Notes: a model not told the origin generated them from the letters alone. A stretch of 64,000 nt of DNA from Pseudothauera lacus (GCF_003034845.1 NZ_PZKC01000006.1:186001-250000); one strand, 5' to 3'. Shown: positions 1 through 11,432, numbered from the stretch's first letter. Translations and numbers: made by a program.

Positions 1-75
1 TCCGGTGGCGAGCACCAGCAGACCACCGAAGATCGGGATCCAGATCGCGAGACTGAGGAGTGGCATGTCCGTCAT
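1..75 (-). CDS. nuoM: NADH-quinone oxidoreductase subunit M (NuoM), N-terminal 25 codons only
   Basis: Only the first 25 codons lie in the window; the gene runs off the left edge. The peptide begins MTDMPLLSLAIWIPIFGG, a hydrophobic first helix typical of NuoM, a proton-pumping antiporter-like subunit in the membrane arm of complex I. The ATG at 75 has GGAAAG about 8 bases upstream; a second ATG at 66 is possible. It follows nuoL by 67 bases on the same strand, the usual nuo order. The identity rests on position and a short hydrophobic N-terminus. Confidence 0.8.
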   Translation of the reverse strand, partial: MTDMPLLSLAIWIPIFGGLLVLATG

Positions 76-142
76 TGTTGCTTTCCGTTCAGTACGTTGC
101 CGCTGTGGCGTCTTTGTCGTTGGGCGAGCGGGAGCGGCCGGC

Positions 143-2152
143 TCAGCCGCGGTTGAACCAGAAGGTGAGCAGCACGAATACGCCGATGATCATCGCAAAG
201 GCGTACTGGTAGAGGTGTCCGGTCTGCAGCAGGCGGCTGGCCTGGGAGATCCAGCCCACCAGCCTGGCCGAGCCGTTGACCACCGCACCGTCGATCAGCG
301 CCTGGTCGCCGCCCTTCCACAGGCCACGGCCCAGCAGGCGCGAACCGGCGGCGAAGAACACTTCGTTGAAGCGGTCGAAGTAGTACTTGTTCTCCAGCAG
401 CGTATGCACGGCGCTGAAACGGCGCTGGATGGCGGCGGGGATGTCCGGACGCTTCATGTAGAAGTACCACGACAGCGCCACCCCGCCCATCGCCAGCCAG
501 AACGGCGCAGTCTGCAGGCCATGGACGGCCATGCCCAGCGGGCTGTGGAAGCTGGCCGCGAGCTCGCTGAGGCCAACGTGGTTGTCACCGACGAAGATCA
601 CACTCTTGAACCACTCGCCGAACAGCATCGGCTCGATGGTGAAGTAGCCGATCAGCACCGACGGGATGGCCAGCAGCACCAGCGGCACGGTGACCACCCA
701 GGGCGATTCGTGGGGCTTCTGCCCGGGCGCGAGGCCATGGTGGTGGTCGTCCTGATGATCGTCGTCGGCGTGGGCGTCGTGGTGGTGGGCGTCATGCGCC
801 TTGCCGAAGCGTTCCTCACCGTGGAAGACCAGGAAGTACATGCGGAAGGAGTAGAAGGCGGTGACGAAGACCCCCAGCAGCACGCAGAACAGCGCATAGC
901 CGGCGCCGGGGATCTGCGCCGCATGGACGGCCTCGATGATCGAATCCTTGGAATAGAAACCGGAGAACAGCGGGAAGCCGATCAGCGCCAGCGAACCGAG
1001 CAGCGAGGTGATCCAGGTAATGGGCATGTACTTGCGCAGCCCGCCCATGTTGCGCATGTCCTGGTCGTGGTGCATGCCGATGATCACCGAACCGGCGCCG
1101 AGGAACAGCAGGGCCTTGAAGAAGGCGTGGGTCATCAGGTGGAACACCGCCGCCGAGTAGGCCGACACACCCAGCGCCACGGTCATGTAGCCGAGCTGGG
1201 AGAGCGTGGAATAGGCCACCACGCGCTTGATGTCGTTCTGCACGATGCCGAGGAAACCCATGAACAGCGCGGTGGTCGCACCGATCACCAGCACGAAGGA
1301 GAGCGCCGCGTCGGACAGTTCGAACAGCGGCGACATGCGCGCCACCATGAAGATGCCGGCGGTGACCATGGTGGCGGCGTGGATCAGCGCCGAGATCGGC
1401 GTCGGGCCTTCCATGGAATCGGGCAGCCAGACGTGCAGCGGCACCTGGGCGGACTTGCCCATCGCGCCGATGAACAGGCAGATGCAGATCGCCGTGATCA
1501 GCGGCCAGCCGGTGCCGGCCATCTCCAGACTGGCGAGATTGCCGGCCTCCTCGAAGACCTCCGCGTAGTCGAGGCTGCCGGTGTAGGCAACGATGAGGCC
1601 GATGCCGAGCAGGAAGCCGAAGTCGCCGACGCGGTTGACCAGGAAGGCCTTGAGGTTGGCATAGATCGCCGTCGGGCGCTTGTACCAGAAACCGATCAGC
1701 AGGTAGGACACCAGGCCCACCGCCTCCCAGCCGAAGAAGAGCTGGAGGAAGTTGTTCGACATCACCAGCATCAGCATGGAGAAGGTGAACAGCGAGATGT
1801 AGCTGAAGAAGCGCTGATAGCCGGGATCTTCCGACATGTAGCCGATGGTGTAGACGTGCACCATCAGCGACACGAAGGTCACCACCAGCATCATCATCAC
1901 GGTCAGCGAGTCGATCAGGAAGCCGATCTCGAAAGTGATGCCGCCGGCCTCCATCCACGTATAAACGGTGTCGTTGAAGGTGTTGCCGGCGAGAACATCG
2001 ACATAGATCAGTATCGACGCAGCGAGGGCAACCAGTACGCCGAAGCTGGTGACGAGATGTGCGCCCGCGCGCCCGACCGCCTTGCCGAACAGGCCGGCAA
2101 TGAGCGCACCGGCCAACGGAGCCAGCGGCACCACGCGGTACAGCATCTCCAT
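143..2152 (-). CDS. nuoL: NADH-quinone oxidoreductase subunit L (NuoL)
   Basis: Largest antiporter-like proton-pumping subunit of the complex I membrane arm. From the ATG at 2152 the protein is 669 residues, normal for NuoL, and starts MEMLYRVVPLAPLAGALIAG like the family. It has many membrane helices, including the conserved core with motifs such as LIHAATMVTAGIFMVAR and THAFFKALLFLGAGSVI. A His/Asp-rich cytoplasmic stretch (bases about 735-810) is common in betaproteobacterial NuoL. The frame stays open upstream to an ATG at 2359, which would add 69 residues with two hydrophobic stretches. I prefer 2152 (or 2146) because family homology starts there. It lies between nuoK and nuoM. Confidence 0.96.
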   Translation of the reverse strand: MEMLYRVVPLAPLAGALIAGLFGKAVGRAGAHLVTSFGVLVALAASILIYVDVLAGNTFNDTVYTWMEAGGITFEIGFLIDSLTVMMMLVVTFVSLMVHVYTIGYMSEDPGYQRFFSYISLFTFSMLMLVMSNNFLQLFFGWEAVGLVSYLLIGFWYKRPTAIYANLKAFLVNRVGDFGFLLGIGLIVAYTGSLDYAEVFEEAGNLASLEMAGTGWPLITAICICLFIGAMGKSAQVPLHVWLPDSMEGPTPISALIHAATMVTAGIFMVARMSPLFELSDAALSFVLVIGATTALFMGFLGIVQNDIKRVVAYSTLSQLGYMTVALGVSAYSAAVFHLMTHAFFKALLFLGAGSVIIGMHHDQDMRNMGGLRKYMPITWITSLLGSLALIGFPLFSGFYSKDSIIEAVHAAQIPGAGYALFCVLLGVFVTAFYSFRMYFLVFHGEERFGKAHDAHHHDAHADDDHQDDHHHGLAPGQKPHESPWVVTVPLVLLAIPSVLIGYFTIEPMLFGEWFKSVIFVGDNHVGLSELAASFHSPLGMAVHGLQTAPFWLAMGGVALSWYFYMKRPDIPAAIQRRFSAVHTLLENKYYFDRFNEVFFAAGSRLLGRGLWKGGDQALIDGAVVNGSARLVGWISQASRLLQTGHLYQYAFAMIIGVFVLLTFWFNRG

Positions 2153-2374
2153 CTCGACCCTGGAGAGGCCCATCATCAGGGCCGGCAGTCCCGCAACCAG
2201 GCCGACAAAGCCCACTGCGCGGGCACCTGCGCAGCCAAACAGCCGCCGGCGTGCGTTCAAGGCCAGAAGAGCCCCGGCAAGCAGAGCAAGGACCGTGAGG
2301 GCAATAAAAAGGGCTAGCTTAGAACCACTGGATAGCATCGTGTAGGTGCTGATAATCATCGCGCCGTGTCCCTT

Positions 2375-2686
2375 TTAACCCTTGAGGCTGTCCAGATCAT
2401 CCACGTGGATGGTGCGCAGATTGCGGAACAGCACCACCAGGATCGCCAGGCCGATGGCCGATTCGGCCGCCGCCACGGTGAGGATGAAGAAAACGAAGAC
2501 CTGCCCGGCAATGTCGCCCAGATAGTAGGAGAAGGCGACGAAGTTCATGTTCACCGCCAGCAGCATCAGTTCGATGGCCATCAGCAGCACGATGAGGTTC
2601 TTGCGGTTGAGGAAGATGCCGACGATGCCGATGGCGAACAGGATGGCGCCGAGGATCAGGTAGTGCGAGAGCGAAAGCGTGAGCAT
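2375..2686 (-). CDS. nuoK: NADH-quinone oxidoreductase subunit K (NuoK)
   Basis: A 103-residue protein with three membrane helices, the standard NuoK size (MrpC-like subunit of the membrane arm). The second helix carries the conserved glutamate in [10 protein letters not shown], and the third contains [19 protein letters not shown] with its own conserved glutamate; both acidic residues lie on the proton path in the family. The start is 3 bases after the nuoJ stop, so the two are tightly coupled. Confidence 0.97.
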   Translation of the reverse strand: MLTLSLSHYLILGAILFAIGIVGIFLNRKNLIVLLMAIELMLLAVNMNFVAFSYYLGDIAGQVFVFFILTVAAAESAIGLAILVVLFRNLRTIHVDDLDSLKG

Positions 2687-2689
2687 GGC

Positions 2690-3292
2690 TTATTCCTTTT
2701 CCGCCGGCATCTTCACCAGTTCGACCCGGCCTTCGCGTTTCACCGCCACCTGGTCGTCGGGGTTGATGTACTTGGTGCCCTTGCGCTTGCGCAGGGTCAG
2801 GGTGACGGCGACGATCATCGCCACCAGCAGCACCAGCGAGGCCAGCTCGAAGGGATAGACGTATTCGGTATACAGCACCATGCCGAGCGCGCGGGTGTTG
2901 CTGTAGCCCTCGGCCATCGCCGGCGGCTCGGGCATCACCTCAAGGCCGAAGTAGCGCCCGCCGAGCACGATGGTCATTTCCACCACCAGCAGGATGCCGA
3001 TCAGCGCGCCCACCGGCAGGTAGCTCCAGAAGCCCTGGCGCAGGCGTTCGACGTTGATGTCGAGCATCATCACGACGAACAGGAAGAGCACCATCACCGC
3101 GCCGACGTAGACCATCACCAGCACGATGGCGAGGAACTCGGCATGCAGCAGCAGCCACACGCCGCCCGCGGTGAAGAAGGCGAGCACCAGGTAGAGCGCG
3201 GCATGCACCGGGTTGCGCGCGGTGATCACGCGCAGCGCGGCGAACACCAGGATGGCGCCGAGAAAGTAGAAGACAAAGGTCTTGAAGTCCAT
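2690..3292 (-). CDS. nuoJ: NADH-quinone oxidoreductase subunit J (NuoJ)
   Basis: A 200-residue membrane subunit of complex I with five predicted helices. The helix-3 segment VMVYVGAVMVLFLFVVMML is the NuoJ signature, containing the pi-bulge region that links the quinone site to proton pumping. The charged C-terminal tail, from about residue 165, is cytoplasmic. It lies between nuoI (37 bases upstream) and nuoK (3 bases downstream). Confidence 0.97.
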   Translation of the reverse strand: MDFKTFVFYFLGAILVFAALRVITARNPVHAALYLVLAFFTAGGVWLLLHAEFLAIVLVMVYVGAVMVLFLFVVMMLDINVERLRQGFWSYLPVGALIGILLVVEMTIVLGGRYFGLEVMPEPPAMAEGYSNTRALGMVLYTEYVYPFELASLVLLVAMIVAVTLTLRKRKGTKYINPDDQVAVKREGRVELVKMPAEKE

Positions 3293-3329
3293 GTTCGGTC
3301 CTGTGGGTCCCGCTCAGGCGGGCGCCCTT

Positions 3330-3815
3330 TTAGCGGTACTTGGCATCCTGTTCGCGGTCGGCGGCGATCTGCGCCTCGTGCCGGTCACCCACCGCCAGCA
3401 GCATCTGCTTGGTGTAATAGAGATCGCCGCGCTGCTCGCCGTGGTATTCGAACACCCGCGTCTCGACAATGGCATCGACCGGGCAGGCCTCTTCGCAGAA
3501 ACCGCAGAAGATGCACTTGGTCAGGTCGATGTCGTAGCGCGAGGTGCGGCGTGAACCGTCGTCGCGCTGCTCGGACTCGATGGTGATCGCCATCGCCGGG
3601 CAGATCGCCTCGCACAGCTTGCAGGCGATGCAGCGCTCCTCCCCGTTGGGGTAGCGGCGCAGCGCATGCAGGCCGCGGAAACGGTTGCTCTGCGGTGTCT
3701 TCTCTTCCGGAAACTGGATGGTGATCTTGCGGGCGAACAGATGCCGCCCGGTGAGCTGCATGCCCTTGAGCAGTTCCTTGAGGAACAGGCTACCGATGAA
3801 ATCCTTGGCTCCCAT
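3330..3815 (-). CDS. nuoI: NADH-quinone oxidoreductase subunit I (NuoI), 2x[4Fe-4S]
   Basis: A 161-residue peripheral-arm subunit (TYKY homologue). Two classic ferredoxin motifs, [12 protein letters not shown] and [12 protein letters not shown], bind clusters N6a and N6b, which deliver electrons to N2 in NuoB. The N-terminal amphipathic helix ([20 protein letters not shown]) packs on the membrane arm in the family. It starts 13 bases after the nuoH stop. Confidence 0.98.
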   Translation of the reverse strand: MGAKDFIGSLFLKELLKGMQLTGRHLFARKITIQFPEEKTPQSNRFRGLHALRRYPNGEERCIACKLCEAICPAMAITIESEQRDDGSRRTSRYDIDLTKCIFCGFCEEACPVDAIVETRVFEYHGEQRGDLYYTKQMLLAVGDRHEAQIAADREQDAKYR

Positions 3816-3828
3816 GGTCCTTCCTCTA

Positions 3829-4878
3829 TCAGCGCCAGATCGACAGCGGGGACATCATCCACACCGCCACGACGATCACCCAGACGAGGGTGACGGGAAT
3901 GAACACCTTCCAGCCCAGACGCATGATGTGGTCGTAGCGGAAGCGCGGGAAGGTCGCCCGTGCCCACAGGAAGATGAACAGGATGGCGGCGGTCTTCAGC
4001 GCCAGCCAATGGAAGCCGTCGGGCAGGAAGCCCACCGGCGACAGCCAGCCGCCGAGGAACAGGACCGAGGTCAGGATGGAGACCAGGATCATGTTGGCGT
4101 ATTCGGCGAGGAAGAACAGCGCGAAGCTCATGCCGGAGTATTCGACCATGTGGCCGGCGACCACCTCGGCCTCGCCTTCGACCACGTCGAAGGGTGCGCG
4201 GTTGGTCTCGGCAATGCCGGAGATGACGAAGACCACGAACATCGGCAGCAGCGGCAGCCAGTTCCACGACAGGAAGGACAGACCCATGTCGTGGAAGCGG
4301 CCCGAGCCCTGCGACAGCACGATGTCGGTGAGGTTGAGGCTGGCGGAGATCAGCAGCACGCAGATCAGCGCGAAGCCCATCGACACCTCGTAGGACACCA
4401 TCTGCGCGGCGGCGCGCATCGAGCCGAGGAAGGGATACTTGGAGTTCGACGCCCAGCCGGCGACGATCACCCCGTACACCTCCATGGAGGTCACCGCGAG
4501 CAGGAACAGCAGGCCGGCATTGACGTTGGCCAGCACCAGGCCTTCGTCGAAGGGCACCACGGCCCAGGCCACCAGCGACGGGGCGATGGCGAGGATGGGG
4601 CCGAGGATGAAGAGGCCCTTGGAGGCGCCGCTCGGGACGATGATTTCCTTGAACAGCAGCTTCATGCCGTCGGCGATGGGCTGCAGCAGGCCGAGCGGGC
4701 CGACGCGGTTGGGGCCGATGCGCACCTGCATGTAGCCGATCACCTTGCGCTCGGCGAGCGTCAGGTAGGCCACGCAGATCATCAGCGGGGCGATGATGGC
4801 GACGATCTTGACCAGGGTCCACACCAGCGGCCAGGTCGGACCGAAGAACTGCGCCACCGGTTCGAGCATTGCTTCCAT
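3829..4878 (-). CDS. nuoH: NADH-quinone oxidoreductase subunit H (NuoH)
   Basis: A 349-residue membrane subunit that forms the quinone tunnel with NuoB and NuoD. Conserved motifs include [20 protein letters not shown] and the acidic loop [20 protein letters not shown], both diagnostic. The frame is open further upstream, but the family N-terminus is [14 protein letters not shown]. The ATG at 4878 overlaps the nuoG stop by one base (TGATG), so translation is probably coupled. Confidence 0.97.
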   Translation of the reverse strand: MEAMLEPVAQFFGPTWPLVWTLVKIVAIIAPLMICVAYLTLAERKVIGYMQVRIGPNRVGPLGLLQPIADGMKLLFKEIIVPSGASKGLFILGPILAIAPSLVAWAVVPFDEGLVLANVNAGLLFLLAVTSMEVYGVIVAGWASNSKYPFLGSMRAAAQMVSYEVSMGFALICVLLISASLNLTDIVLSQGSGRFHDMGLSFLSWNWLPLLPMFVVFVISGIAETNRAPFDVVEGEAEVVAGHMVEYSGMSFALFFLAEYANMILVSILTSVLFLGGWLSPVGFLPDGFHWLALKTAAILFIFLWARATFPRFRYDHIMRLGWKVFIPVTLVWVIVVAVWMMSPLSIWR

Positions 4879-7211
4879 CAGATACGCTCCACGCTGATTG
4901 CACCGCTCATCGCACCGAGGCCGGCAGTGGCCGGATGGGCCGCGGGCACGCGCACGCAGCCGGCGGCAACCCCGTCGTCGGCGACGATGGCGAGGTCCAC
5001 GCGCCCGCCTTCCTGCGCCAGCCGCACCCGGGCACCCGCCTCCACGCCCAGCGCGGCCAGGGTTGCGGCGCTGGCGCGCGCCACCGGCGCTGCGGCGTCG
5101 CGGCTGCGGGCCAGTGCCGGCGCCCGCCGGACGAGCGGATCGGCGAAATGGATGGGAACGTCGGTGACGCGCTCGCAGGTCGCAGGCACCACGGCAAACG
5201 GGGCGATCTCGCCGACGCGGTTGTCGAGACGCGTGGCGATGTCGCCGGCAAGGGCCTCGTCGCGCACCGCTTCGGAATCCTGGTAATCGAAACCGGGCAG
5301 CGCGAGGAGGTTGCCGAGCACGCGCAGCACCTTCCACGCCGGGCGGGTATCACCCTGCGGACGGGCAACGGCAACGAAACTCTGCGCCCGCCCCTCGCAA
5401 TTCACGAAGGTCCCGGAGGTCTCGGCAAACGGCGCCACCGGCAGCATCACATCGGCGACTTCGCGCAGGCTCTCGGCATCGAAGGCGGAAAGCGCCACCA
5501 CCAGCTGTGCGGTGCCAAGCGCCGCACGGGTGAGCGCCGGGTTGGCGAAATCCAGATCCGGCTCGGCCCCCAGCACCACATAGGCCTTGCGTGCCTGTTC
5601 GAGCATGCCGCGGGCGTCCAGCCCCCCCGCGGAAGGCAGCGCCGCGGCCAGATAACCGCCAACGCTGTTGGCCGCCTCGCCGATCACGCCGGCGCGACCA
5701 CCGCACAGGCGGGCAATCTCGTTGGCCAGTTGCTGCAGTTCGGCGGCACGGCGATCCTGCACCGCGAGGTTGCTCAGCCACACCGCGACCTTGCGCCCGC
5801 TAGCCAGGCTGGCGGCAATCGCGCGCGCCTCGTCACCGGCCTGCGCGGGCAGCCTGTCGCGCAGCAGCGCGTCCACCTCGGCGCCCTTCTCGGCGGCAAG
5901 GGCAACAACGATCTGCCCGAGGCTGTCGACCATCGCCGACGGCGCCACCAGCGCACGCTGGCGCACCGGCAGCAGCCAGTCGTCGGCGGTGGGACCGACC
6001 ACGCTGACGTGGAGGCCGCGCCTGGCGGCCTGGCGCACGCGCTGGGCGAGCAGCGGATTGTCCTTGCGCAGGAAGCTGCCGATCACCAGCAGGCGGTTGA
6101 GCTCGCCCACCTCGGCGACCTTCATGCCCAGCCAGGGCGCGCCGGCGCGCGCCGCGTCGGCGCGGAAGTCGCTCTGCCGCAGGCGGAAATCGACGTTGCC
6201 GGAACCCAGCCCGCGGGTGAGCTTCTGCAGCAGGAAGAGCTCTTCGACCGTGGCGTGCGGCGAAGCCAGCGCACCGATGGCCTCGCCGCCATGATCGCGC
6301 GCCACACCGGCGAGCCCGTTGGCAACGAATTCCAGCGCGGTCTGCCAGTCCACCGCCTTCCACTCACCACCCTGCTTGATCTGCGGCGTGGTCAGGCGCT
6401 CGTCGCTGTTGAGGCCTTCATAGGAGAAGCGGTCCTTGTCGGACAGCCAGCACTCGTTGAGTTCTTCGTTCTCATAGGGCAGCACGCGCATCACCACGTC
6501 GTGCTTGGTCTGCACGATCAGGTTGGCACCCAGCGAATCGTGCGGGCTCACTGCGCGGCGACGCGACATTTCCCAGGTACGCGCGGAGAAGCGGAAGGGT
6601 TTGGAGGTCAGTGCACCGACCGGGCAGAGGTCGATGATGTTGCCCGAGAGTTCGGAATCGACCGTCTTCTCGATGAAGGGCATGATCTCCGCGTGCTCGC
6701 CGCGGAAGGCCTGACCGAGTTCCATCTCGCCGGCGATCTCGGTGGTGAAGCGCACGCAGCGGGTGCAGTTGATGCACCGCGTCATGTCGGTGGACACCAG
6801 GGGCCCGAGGTTCTTGTTGAACACCACGCGCTTTTCTTCCTGATAGCGCGAGGTCACGCCGCCGTAGCCCACCGCGATGTCCTGCAGCTGGCATTCGCCG
6901 CCCTGGTCGCAGATCGGGCAGTCGAGCGGGTGGTTGATCAGCAGGAACTCCATCACGCCCTTCTGGGCCTTGATGGCGGCTTCCGAGCGCGTCCACACCT
7001 TCATCCCGGCGGTCACCGGAGTGGCACAGGCGGGCAGCGGCTTGGGCGCCTTCTCCACCTGCACCAGGCACATGCGGCAGCTCGCCGCGATGGAGAGCTT
7101 CTTGTGGTAGCAGAAATGGGGGATGTAGACGCCGGCCTGGGTGGCGGCATCCATCACGGTGCTGCCATCCTCCACCGCCAGCTGCTTGCCGTCGATTTCG
7201 ATCTCTAGCAT
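4878..7211 (-). CDS. nuoG: NADH-quinone oxidoreductase subunit G (NuoG)
   Basis: A 777-residue peripheral-arm subunit (75-kDa homologue). It has an N-terminal [2Fe-2S] domain ([15 protein letters not shown]...CATP), then the His/Cys-ligated N5 segment [18 protein letters not shown], then [11 protein letters not shown] for N4, followed by a molybdopterin-oxidoreductase-like domain that binds no Mo in this family. The ATG at 7211 ([10 protein letters not shown]) matches the family start and overlaps the end of nuoF by 7 bases. The longer frame to 7268 is not needed. Confidence 0.97.
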   Translation of the reverse strand: MLEIEIDGKQLAVEDGSTVMDAATQAGVYIPHFCYHKKLSIAASCRMCLVQVEKAPKPLPACATPVTAGMKVWTRSEAAIKAQKGVMEFLLINHPLDCPICDQGGECQLQDIAVGYGGVTSRYQEEKRVVFNKNLGPLVSTDMTRCINCTRCVRFTTEIAGEMELGQAFRGEHAEIMPFIEKTVDSELSGNIIDLCPVGALTSKPFRFSARTWEMSRRRAVSPHDSLGANLIVQTKHDVVMRVLPYENEELNECWLSDKDRFSYEGLNSDERLTTPQIKQGGEWKAVDWQTALEFVANGLAGVARDHGGEAIGALASPHATVEELFLLQKLTRGLGSGNVDFRLRQSDFRADAARAGAPWLGMKVAEVGELNRLLVIGSFLRKDNPLLAQRVRQAARRGLHVSVVGPTADDWLLPVRQRALVAPSAMVDSLGQIVVALAAEKGAEVDALLRDRLPAQAGDEARAIAASLASGRKVAVWLSNLAVQDRRAAELQQLANEIARLCGGRAGVIGEAANSVGGYLAAALPSAGGLDARGMLEQARKAYVVLGAEPDLDFANPALTRAALGTAQLVVALSAFDAESLREVADVMLPVAPFAETSGTFVNCEGRAQSFVAVARPQGDTRPAWKVLRVLGNLLALPGFDYQDSEAVRDEALAGDIATRLDNRVGEIAPFAVVPATCERVTDVPIHFADPLVRRAPALARSRDAAAPVARASAATLAALGVEAGARVRLAQEGGRVDLAIVADDGVAAGCVRVPAAHPATAGLGAMSGAISVERI

Positions 7212-8524
7212 GAGGGGCTCACGTAGATTTGGCTGCCGGCGTACTGCACTTCGGGCGGCACGAGGCACTTCTTGTTTTCGATGTGGTACATGAACTCGTC
7301 GCCGAAGTGCTTGACGAAGCTCTGCACCGGCATCGAGGCGGCGTCACCGAGGGCGCAGATGGTGCGGCCCATGATGTTGGCGGTGACCGAGTTGAGCAGA
7401 TCGAGGTCGTCCGGCCGGCCGAGGCCGTGCTCGATGCGATGCACCACGCGGTACAGCCAGCCGGTGCCTTCGCGGCACGGTGTGCACTGGCCGCAGGATT
7501 CCTCGAAGTAGAAGTAGGACAGACGCTCCAGCGCCTTCACCATGCAGGTGGTCTCGTCCATGACGATCACCGCGCCGGAACCAAGCATCGACCCCGCCTT
7601 GGAGATCGAGTCGTAGTCCATGGTGCAGTCCATCATGATCCCGGCGGGCACCACCGGGGCCGACGAACCGCCGGGAATCACCGCCTTCAGCTTGCGCCCG
7701 CCGCGCATGCCGCCGGCCATCTCGAGCAGCTCGGCGAAGGGCGTGCCCATCGGCACCTCGTAGTTGCCCGGGCGATTGACGTGACCCGACACCGAAAACA
7801 GCTTCATGCCGCCGTTGTTGGGTTTGCCGAGATTGAGGAAGCCCTCGCCGCCCATGTTCATGATGAAGGGCACCGAGGCGAAGGTTTCGGTGTTGTTGAT
7901 CGTCGTGGGCTTGCCGTACAGGCCGTAGCTCGCCGGGAAGGGCGGCTTGAAGCGCGGCTGGCCCTTCTTGCCTTCGATCGATTCGAGCAGCGCGGTTTCC
8001 TCGCCGCAGATGTAGGCGCCGTAGCCGTGGTGGGCGAAGAGCTCGAAGGAGAAATCCGAACCGAGGATGTTCTGGCCGATCAGCTGCGCCGCGCGCGCTT
8101 CTTCCAGGGCTTCCTCGAAGCGCTGGTAGATCTCGAAGATCTCGCCGTGGATGTAGTTGTAGCCGCGCGCCGCGCCCATCGCATAGGCGGCAATGGCCAT
8201 ACCCTCGATGACGCTGTGGGGGTTGTAGCGCAGGATGTCGCGGTCCTTGAAGGTGCCCGGCTCGCCCTCGTCGGAGTTGCAGGCCAGATACTTGTCGCCG
8301 GGGAAGGAGCGCGGCATGAAGCTCCACTTCAGCCCGGTCGGAAAGCCCGCGCCGCCACGGCCGCGCAGCACCGAGGTCTTCAGCTCGGCGATGATGGTTT
8401 CCTGGGGAATCTTTTCGGCGACGATCTTCTTCAGCGCGGCATAGCCGCCACGGGCGAGATAGTCCTGCAGCCGCCAGCTGCGGTCGCCGTCACAGCCGGC
8501 GAGGATCATTCCTTGTGCGCTCAT
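7205..8524 (-). CDS. nuoF: NADH-quinone oxidoreductase subunit F (NuoF), NADH/FMN site
   Basis: A 439-residue subunit (51-kDa homologue) that accepts hydride from NADH. The glycine-rich [10 protein letters not shown] loop binds [19 protein letters not shown] lies in the FMN domain, and [12 protein letters not shown] near the C-terminus binds cluster N3. The ATG at 8524 gives [14 protein letters not shown]; its ATGA overlap with the nuoE stop indicates translational coupling. The frame remains open upstream to 8758 inside nuoE, which is an artefact of GC-rich sequence. Confidence 0.98.
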   Translation of the reverse strand: MSAQGMILAGCDGDRSWRLQDYLARGGYAALKKIVAEKIPQETIIAELKTSVLRGRGGAGFPTGLKWSFMPRSFPGDKYLACNSDEGEPGTFKDRDILRYNPHSVIEGMAIAAYAMGAARGYNYIHGEIFEIYQRFEEALEEARAAQLIGQNILGSDFSFELFAHHGYGAYICGEETALLESIEGKKGQPRFKPPFPASYGLYGKPTTINNTETFASVPFIMNMGGEGFLNLGKPNNGGMKLFSVSGHVNRPGNYEVPMGTPFAELLEMAGGMRGGRKLKAVIPGGSSAPVVPAGIMMDCTMDYDSISKAGSMLGSGAVIVMDETTCMVKALERLSYFYFEESCGQCTPCREGTGWLYRVVHRIEHGLGRPDDLDLLNSVTANIMGRTICALGDAASMPVQSFVKHFGDEFMYHIENKKCLVPPEVQYAGSQIYVSPSC

Positions 8525-9000
8525 TTGCCACCCAGTTCGGCCAGCAGCTGGTCGATCCTTTCCTTGGTCATCCAGCTGCACATGCGGTGGTTGTTGTGCA
8601 GCAGCACCGGGGCATCGCCACAGGCGCCCATGCACTCGCCTTCCTTCAAGGTGAACAGGCCGTCGGGCGTGGTCTCGTTGAAGTCGATGCCGAGCTTTTC
8701 CTTCAGGTACTCGGCCGCATGCACGCCACCCGACAACGCACAGGGCAGATTGGTGCACACGGTGATCTTGTGGCGCCCGACCGGCTGCAGGTCGTACATG
8801 TTGTAGAAGCTCGCCACCTCATAGGCGGCGATCGGCGGCATGCCCAGGTAGTTGGCGACGAACTCGATGGTCTCGTTGGCCAGCCAGCCTTTTTCGACCT
8901 GGGCGATGCGCAGCGCCGCCATCACCGCGGACTGCTTCTGCTCCGGCGGATACTTGGCGACCTCGCGATCGATCTGTTGGAGTGATTCCTGGCTCAGCAT
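8521..9000 (-). CDS. nuoE: NADH-quinone oxidoreductase subunit E (NuoE), [2Fe-2S]
   Basis: A 159-residue thioredoxin-like subunit (24-kDa homologue). The four [2Fe-2S] ligands are visible in CTNLPC (C-x4-C) and CMGAC (C-x3-C), binding cluster N1a. The N-terminal helical part ([20 protein letters not shown]) is typical. It is separated from nuoD by 84 bases, the widest gap in the operon, and overlaps nuoF by 4 bases. Confidence 0.98.
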   Translation of the reverse strand: MLSQESLQQIDREVAKYPPEQKQSAVMAALRIAQVEKGWLANETIEFVANYLGMPPIAAYEVASFYNMYDLQPVGRHKITVCTNLPCALSGGVHAAEYLKEKLGIDFNETTPDGLFTLKEGECMGACGDAPVLLHNNHRMCSWMTKERIDQLLAELGGK

Positions 9001-9084
9001 TGCGTACTCGTCTTCCCGTCAGCCTGCCTGTTCCTGTCTGCCGCGCCGCCAGCCGCGACGCCCTGCCCTTGCCTGCCTTGCGCG

Positions 9085-10338
9085 CTAGCGGTCGATCTCG
9101 CCGAACACCACGTCCATGGTGCCGATGATCGCCACCACGTCGGCGATCATGTGCCCGCGGGCAAGTTCGTCCATCGCCGCCAGGTGCGCGAACCCGGGGG
9201 CGCGCAGCTTGAGGCGGTAGGGCTTGTTGGCACCGTCGGAGACCGCATAGACGCCGAACTCGCCCTTCGGATGCTCGACCGCGGCATAGACCTCGCCTGC
9301 GGGCACGTGCATGCCCTCGGTGAACAGCTTGAAGTGGTGGATCAGCTCTTCCATGTTCGCCTTCATCTTCTCGCGCGGCGGCGGGGCGACCTTGTGGTTG
9401 TCGGTGATCACCGGCCCCGGATTGCTGCGCAGCCAGTCGATGCACTGGCGGATGATGCGGTTGGACTGGCGCATTTCCTCCATGCGGCACAGGTAACGGT
9501 CGTAGCAGTCGCCGTTCTTGCCCACCGGGATGTCGAAATCCACCTTGTCATACACTTCGTAGGGCTGCTTCTTGCGCAGATCCCAGGCAATCCCGGAGCC
9601 GCGCAGCATGGGGCCGGAGAAGCCCCAGGCAAGCGCCTGTTCGGGGGTGACCACGCCGATGCCGACGGTGCGCTGCTTCCAGATGCGGTTGTCGGTGAGC
9701 AGGGTCTCGTACTCGTCACAGTAGCGCGGGAAGCGCTCGGTGAAGTCTTCGAGGAAGTCGAGCAGCGACCCCTGACGCGCCTCGTTGAGCTCGCGCACGG
9801 TCTTCTCGTTCTTGAAGCGGTTCACCTCGTACTGCGGCATGCGCTCGGGCAGGTCGCGATAGACGCCGCCCGGACGGTAGTAGGCCGCATGCATGCGCGC
9901 GCCGGAGACCGCCTCGTAGGCATCCATGAGATCTTCGCGCTCGCGGAAGGTGTACAGCACCATGGTCATCGCGCCGATGTCGAGCGCGTGGGTGCCGATG
10001 TTCAGCAGGTGGTTGAGGATGCGCGTGATTTCGTCGAACATCACCCGGATGTACTGCGCACGCTCGGGCACCTGCACGCCCAGCAGGCGCTCGATGGCCA
10101 TGCAGTAAGCGTGCTCGTTGCACATCATGGAGACGTAGTCGAGCCGGTCCATGTAGGGCACCGACTGCACCCAGGTACGGGTCTCGGCGAGCTTCTCGGT
10201 ACCGCGGTGGAGCAGGCCGATGTGCGGATCGGCGCGCTCGACGACTTCGCCGTCGAGTTCCAGCACCAGACGCAGCACGCCGTGCGCGGAGGGGTGCTGC
10301 GGACCGAAGTTGATGGTGTAGTTGCGGATCTCAGCCAT
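9085..10338 (-). CDS. nuoD: NADH-quinone oxidoreductase subunit D (NuoD)
   Basis: A 417-residue subunit (49-kDa homologue, related to NiFe hydrogenase large subunits) that lines the quinone-reduction site with NuoB. The N-terminus [20 protein letters not shown] is the family signature, with the conserved HGVLRL loop after it. The ATG at 10338 overlaps the nuoC stop by 8 bases. The frame continues open upstream to 10398, but that part is not NuoD-like. Confidence 0.98.
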   Translation of the reverse strand: MAEIRNYTINFGPQHPSAHGVLRLVLELDGEVVERADPHIGLLHRGTEKLAETRTWVQSVPYMDRLDYVSMMCNEHAYCMAIERLLGVQVPERAQYIRVMFDEITRILNHLLNIGTHALDIGAMTMVLYTFREREDLMDAYEAVSGARMHAAYYRPGGVYRDLPERMPQYEVNRFKNEKTVRELNEARQGSLLDFLEDFTERFPRYCDEYETLLTDNRIWKQRTVGIGVVTPEQALAWGFSGPMLRGSGIAWDLRKKQPYEVYDKVDFDIPVGKNGDCYDRYLCRMEEMRQSNRIIRQCIDWLRSNPGPVITDNHKVAPPPREKMKANMEELIHHFKLFTEGMHVPAGEVYAAVEHPKGEFGVYAVSDGANKPYRLKLRAPGFAHLAAMDELARGHMIADVVAIIGTMDVVFGEIDR

Positions 10339-10936
10339 GACCGACGTCCCCGTAGTGTTCTTCACGGACGATGCGCGGCGTGTTCTCGCGCGGCGCAATG
10401 GTCACCGGCTGGTACACCACGCGGCCGGCCTCGGGGTCGTAGCGCATCTCGACATGACCGGAGACGGGGAAATCCTTGCGGAACGGGTGGCCGACAAAAC
10501 CATAGTCGGTGAGGATGCGACGCAGGTCGGGATGGCCGCTGAACATGATGCCGTAGAGATCGAAGGCCTCGCGCTCGAACCAGTTCGCGCTCGGCCATAC
10601 GCCGACCAGCGAATCGAGCACCGGAAAGGCGTCGTCCTCGGCAAAGGCACGCAGACGCAGGCGCCAGTTGTACTTGATCGACAGCAGATGGGTGGCAACG
10701 GCGAAGCGCCCGCCTTCGCGCGGCGCGTTGCCGTAGGTGGAGTAATCCAGCCCGGAAACGTCGATAAGCTGCTCGAACTGCAGATCGGCATGATCGCGCA
10801 GGATCTGCGCTGCCTGCAGGTAATCGGCCGCGAGCACCTCGATGCTCACCTCACCGCGGTCAGTGACGACACTCCGCAGCATGTCGCCGAGGGCGGTACG
10901 CAGCGTTTCGCCGAGTCTTTCCAGTTTCGCACTCAT
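10331..10936 (-). CDS. nuoC: NADH-quinone oxidoreductase subunit C (NuoC)
   Basis: A 201-residue subunit (30-kDa homologue) of the peripheral-arm connecting module. The signature ERE(A/V)FDLYGI(M/L)[15 protein letters not shown] is present as [18 protein letters not shown] followed by [19 protein letters not shown]. It carries no cofactor. It is not fused to NuoD, unlike in enterobacteria. It lies 16 bases downstream of nuoB. Confidence 0.98.
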   Translation of the reverse strand: MSAKLERLGETLRTALGDMLRSVVTDRGEVSIEVLAADYLQAAQILRDHADLQFEQLIDVSGLDYSTYGNAPREGGRFAVATHLLSIKYNWRLRLRAFAEDDAFPVLDSLVGVWPSANWFEREAFDLYGIMFSGHPDLRRILTDYGFVGHPFRKDFPVSGHVEMRYDPEAGRVVYQPVTIAPRENTPRIVREEHYGDVGHG

Positions 10937-10952
10937 GGTTCCGGGCTACCTG

Positions 10953-11429
10953 TCAGCGCGCAATGGTGTTGGTGCGCTTGATCTTGTTCTGCAACTGGAT
11001 GATGCCGTACATCAGCGCCTCGGCCGTCGGCGGACAGCCCGGCACATAGACATCGACCGGCACGATGCGGTCGCAACCGCGCACCACCGAATAGGAGTAA
11101 TGGTAGTAACCGCCGCCGTTGGCACACGACCCCATGGAGATCACCCAGCGCGGTTCGGCCATCTGGTCATAGACCTTGCGCAGCGCCGGCGCCATCTTGT
11201 TGCACAGCGTGCCGGCAACGATCATCAGGTCGGACTGGCGCGGACTGGGGCGGAACACCACCCCGAAGCGATCGAGGTCATAGCGCGAACAGCCGGCATG
11301 GATCATTTCCACCGCACAGCAGGCCAGACCGAAAGTCATCGGCCACAGCGAGCCGGTGCGCGTCCAGTTGATTACCGCATCAAGCGAAGTGGTGACGAAG
11401 CCTTCGCGAAAGACGCCCTCGATGCTCAT
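10953..11429 (-). CDS. nuoB: NADH-quinone oxidoreductase subunit B (NuoB), cluster N2
   Basis: A 158-residue subunit (PSST homologue). The N2 [4Fe-4S] ligands are the tandem cysteines in LACCAVEM plus the cysteines in [20 protein letters not shown] and VYVPGCPP. It donates electrons to quinone. It starts 3 bases after the nuoA stop. Confidence 0.98.
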   Translation of the reverse strand: MSIEGVFREGFVTTSLDAVINWTRTGSLWPMTFGLACCAVEMIHAGCSRYDLDRFGVVFRPSPRQSDLMIVAGTLCNKMAPALRKVYDQMAEPRWVISMGSCANGGGYYHYSYSVVRGCDRIVPVDVYVPGCPPTAEALMYGIIQLQNKIKRTNTIAR

Positions 11430-11432
11430 GCA

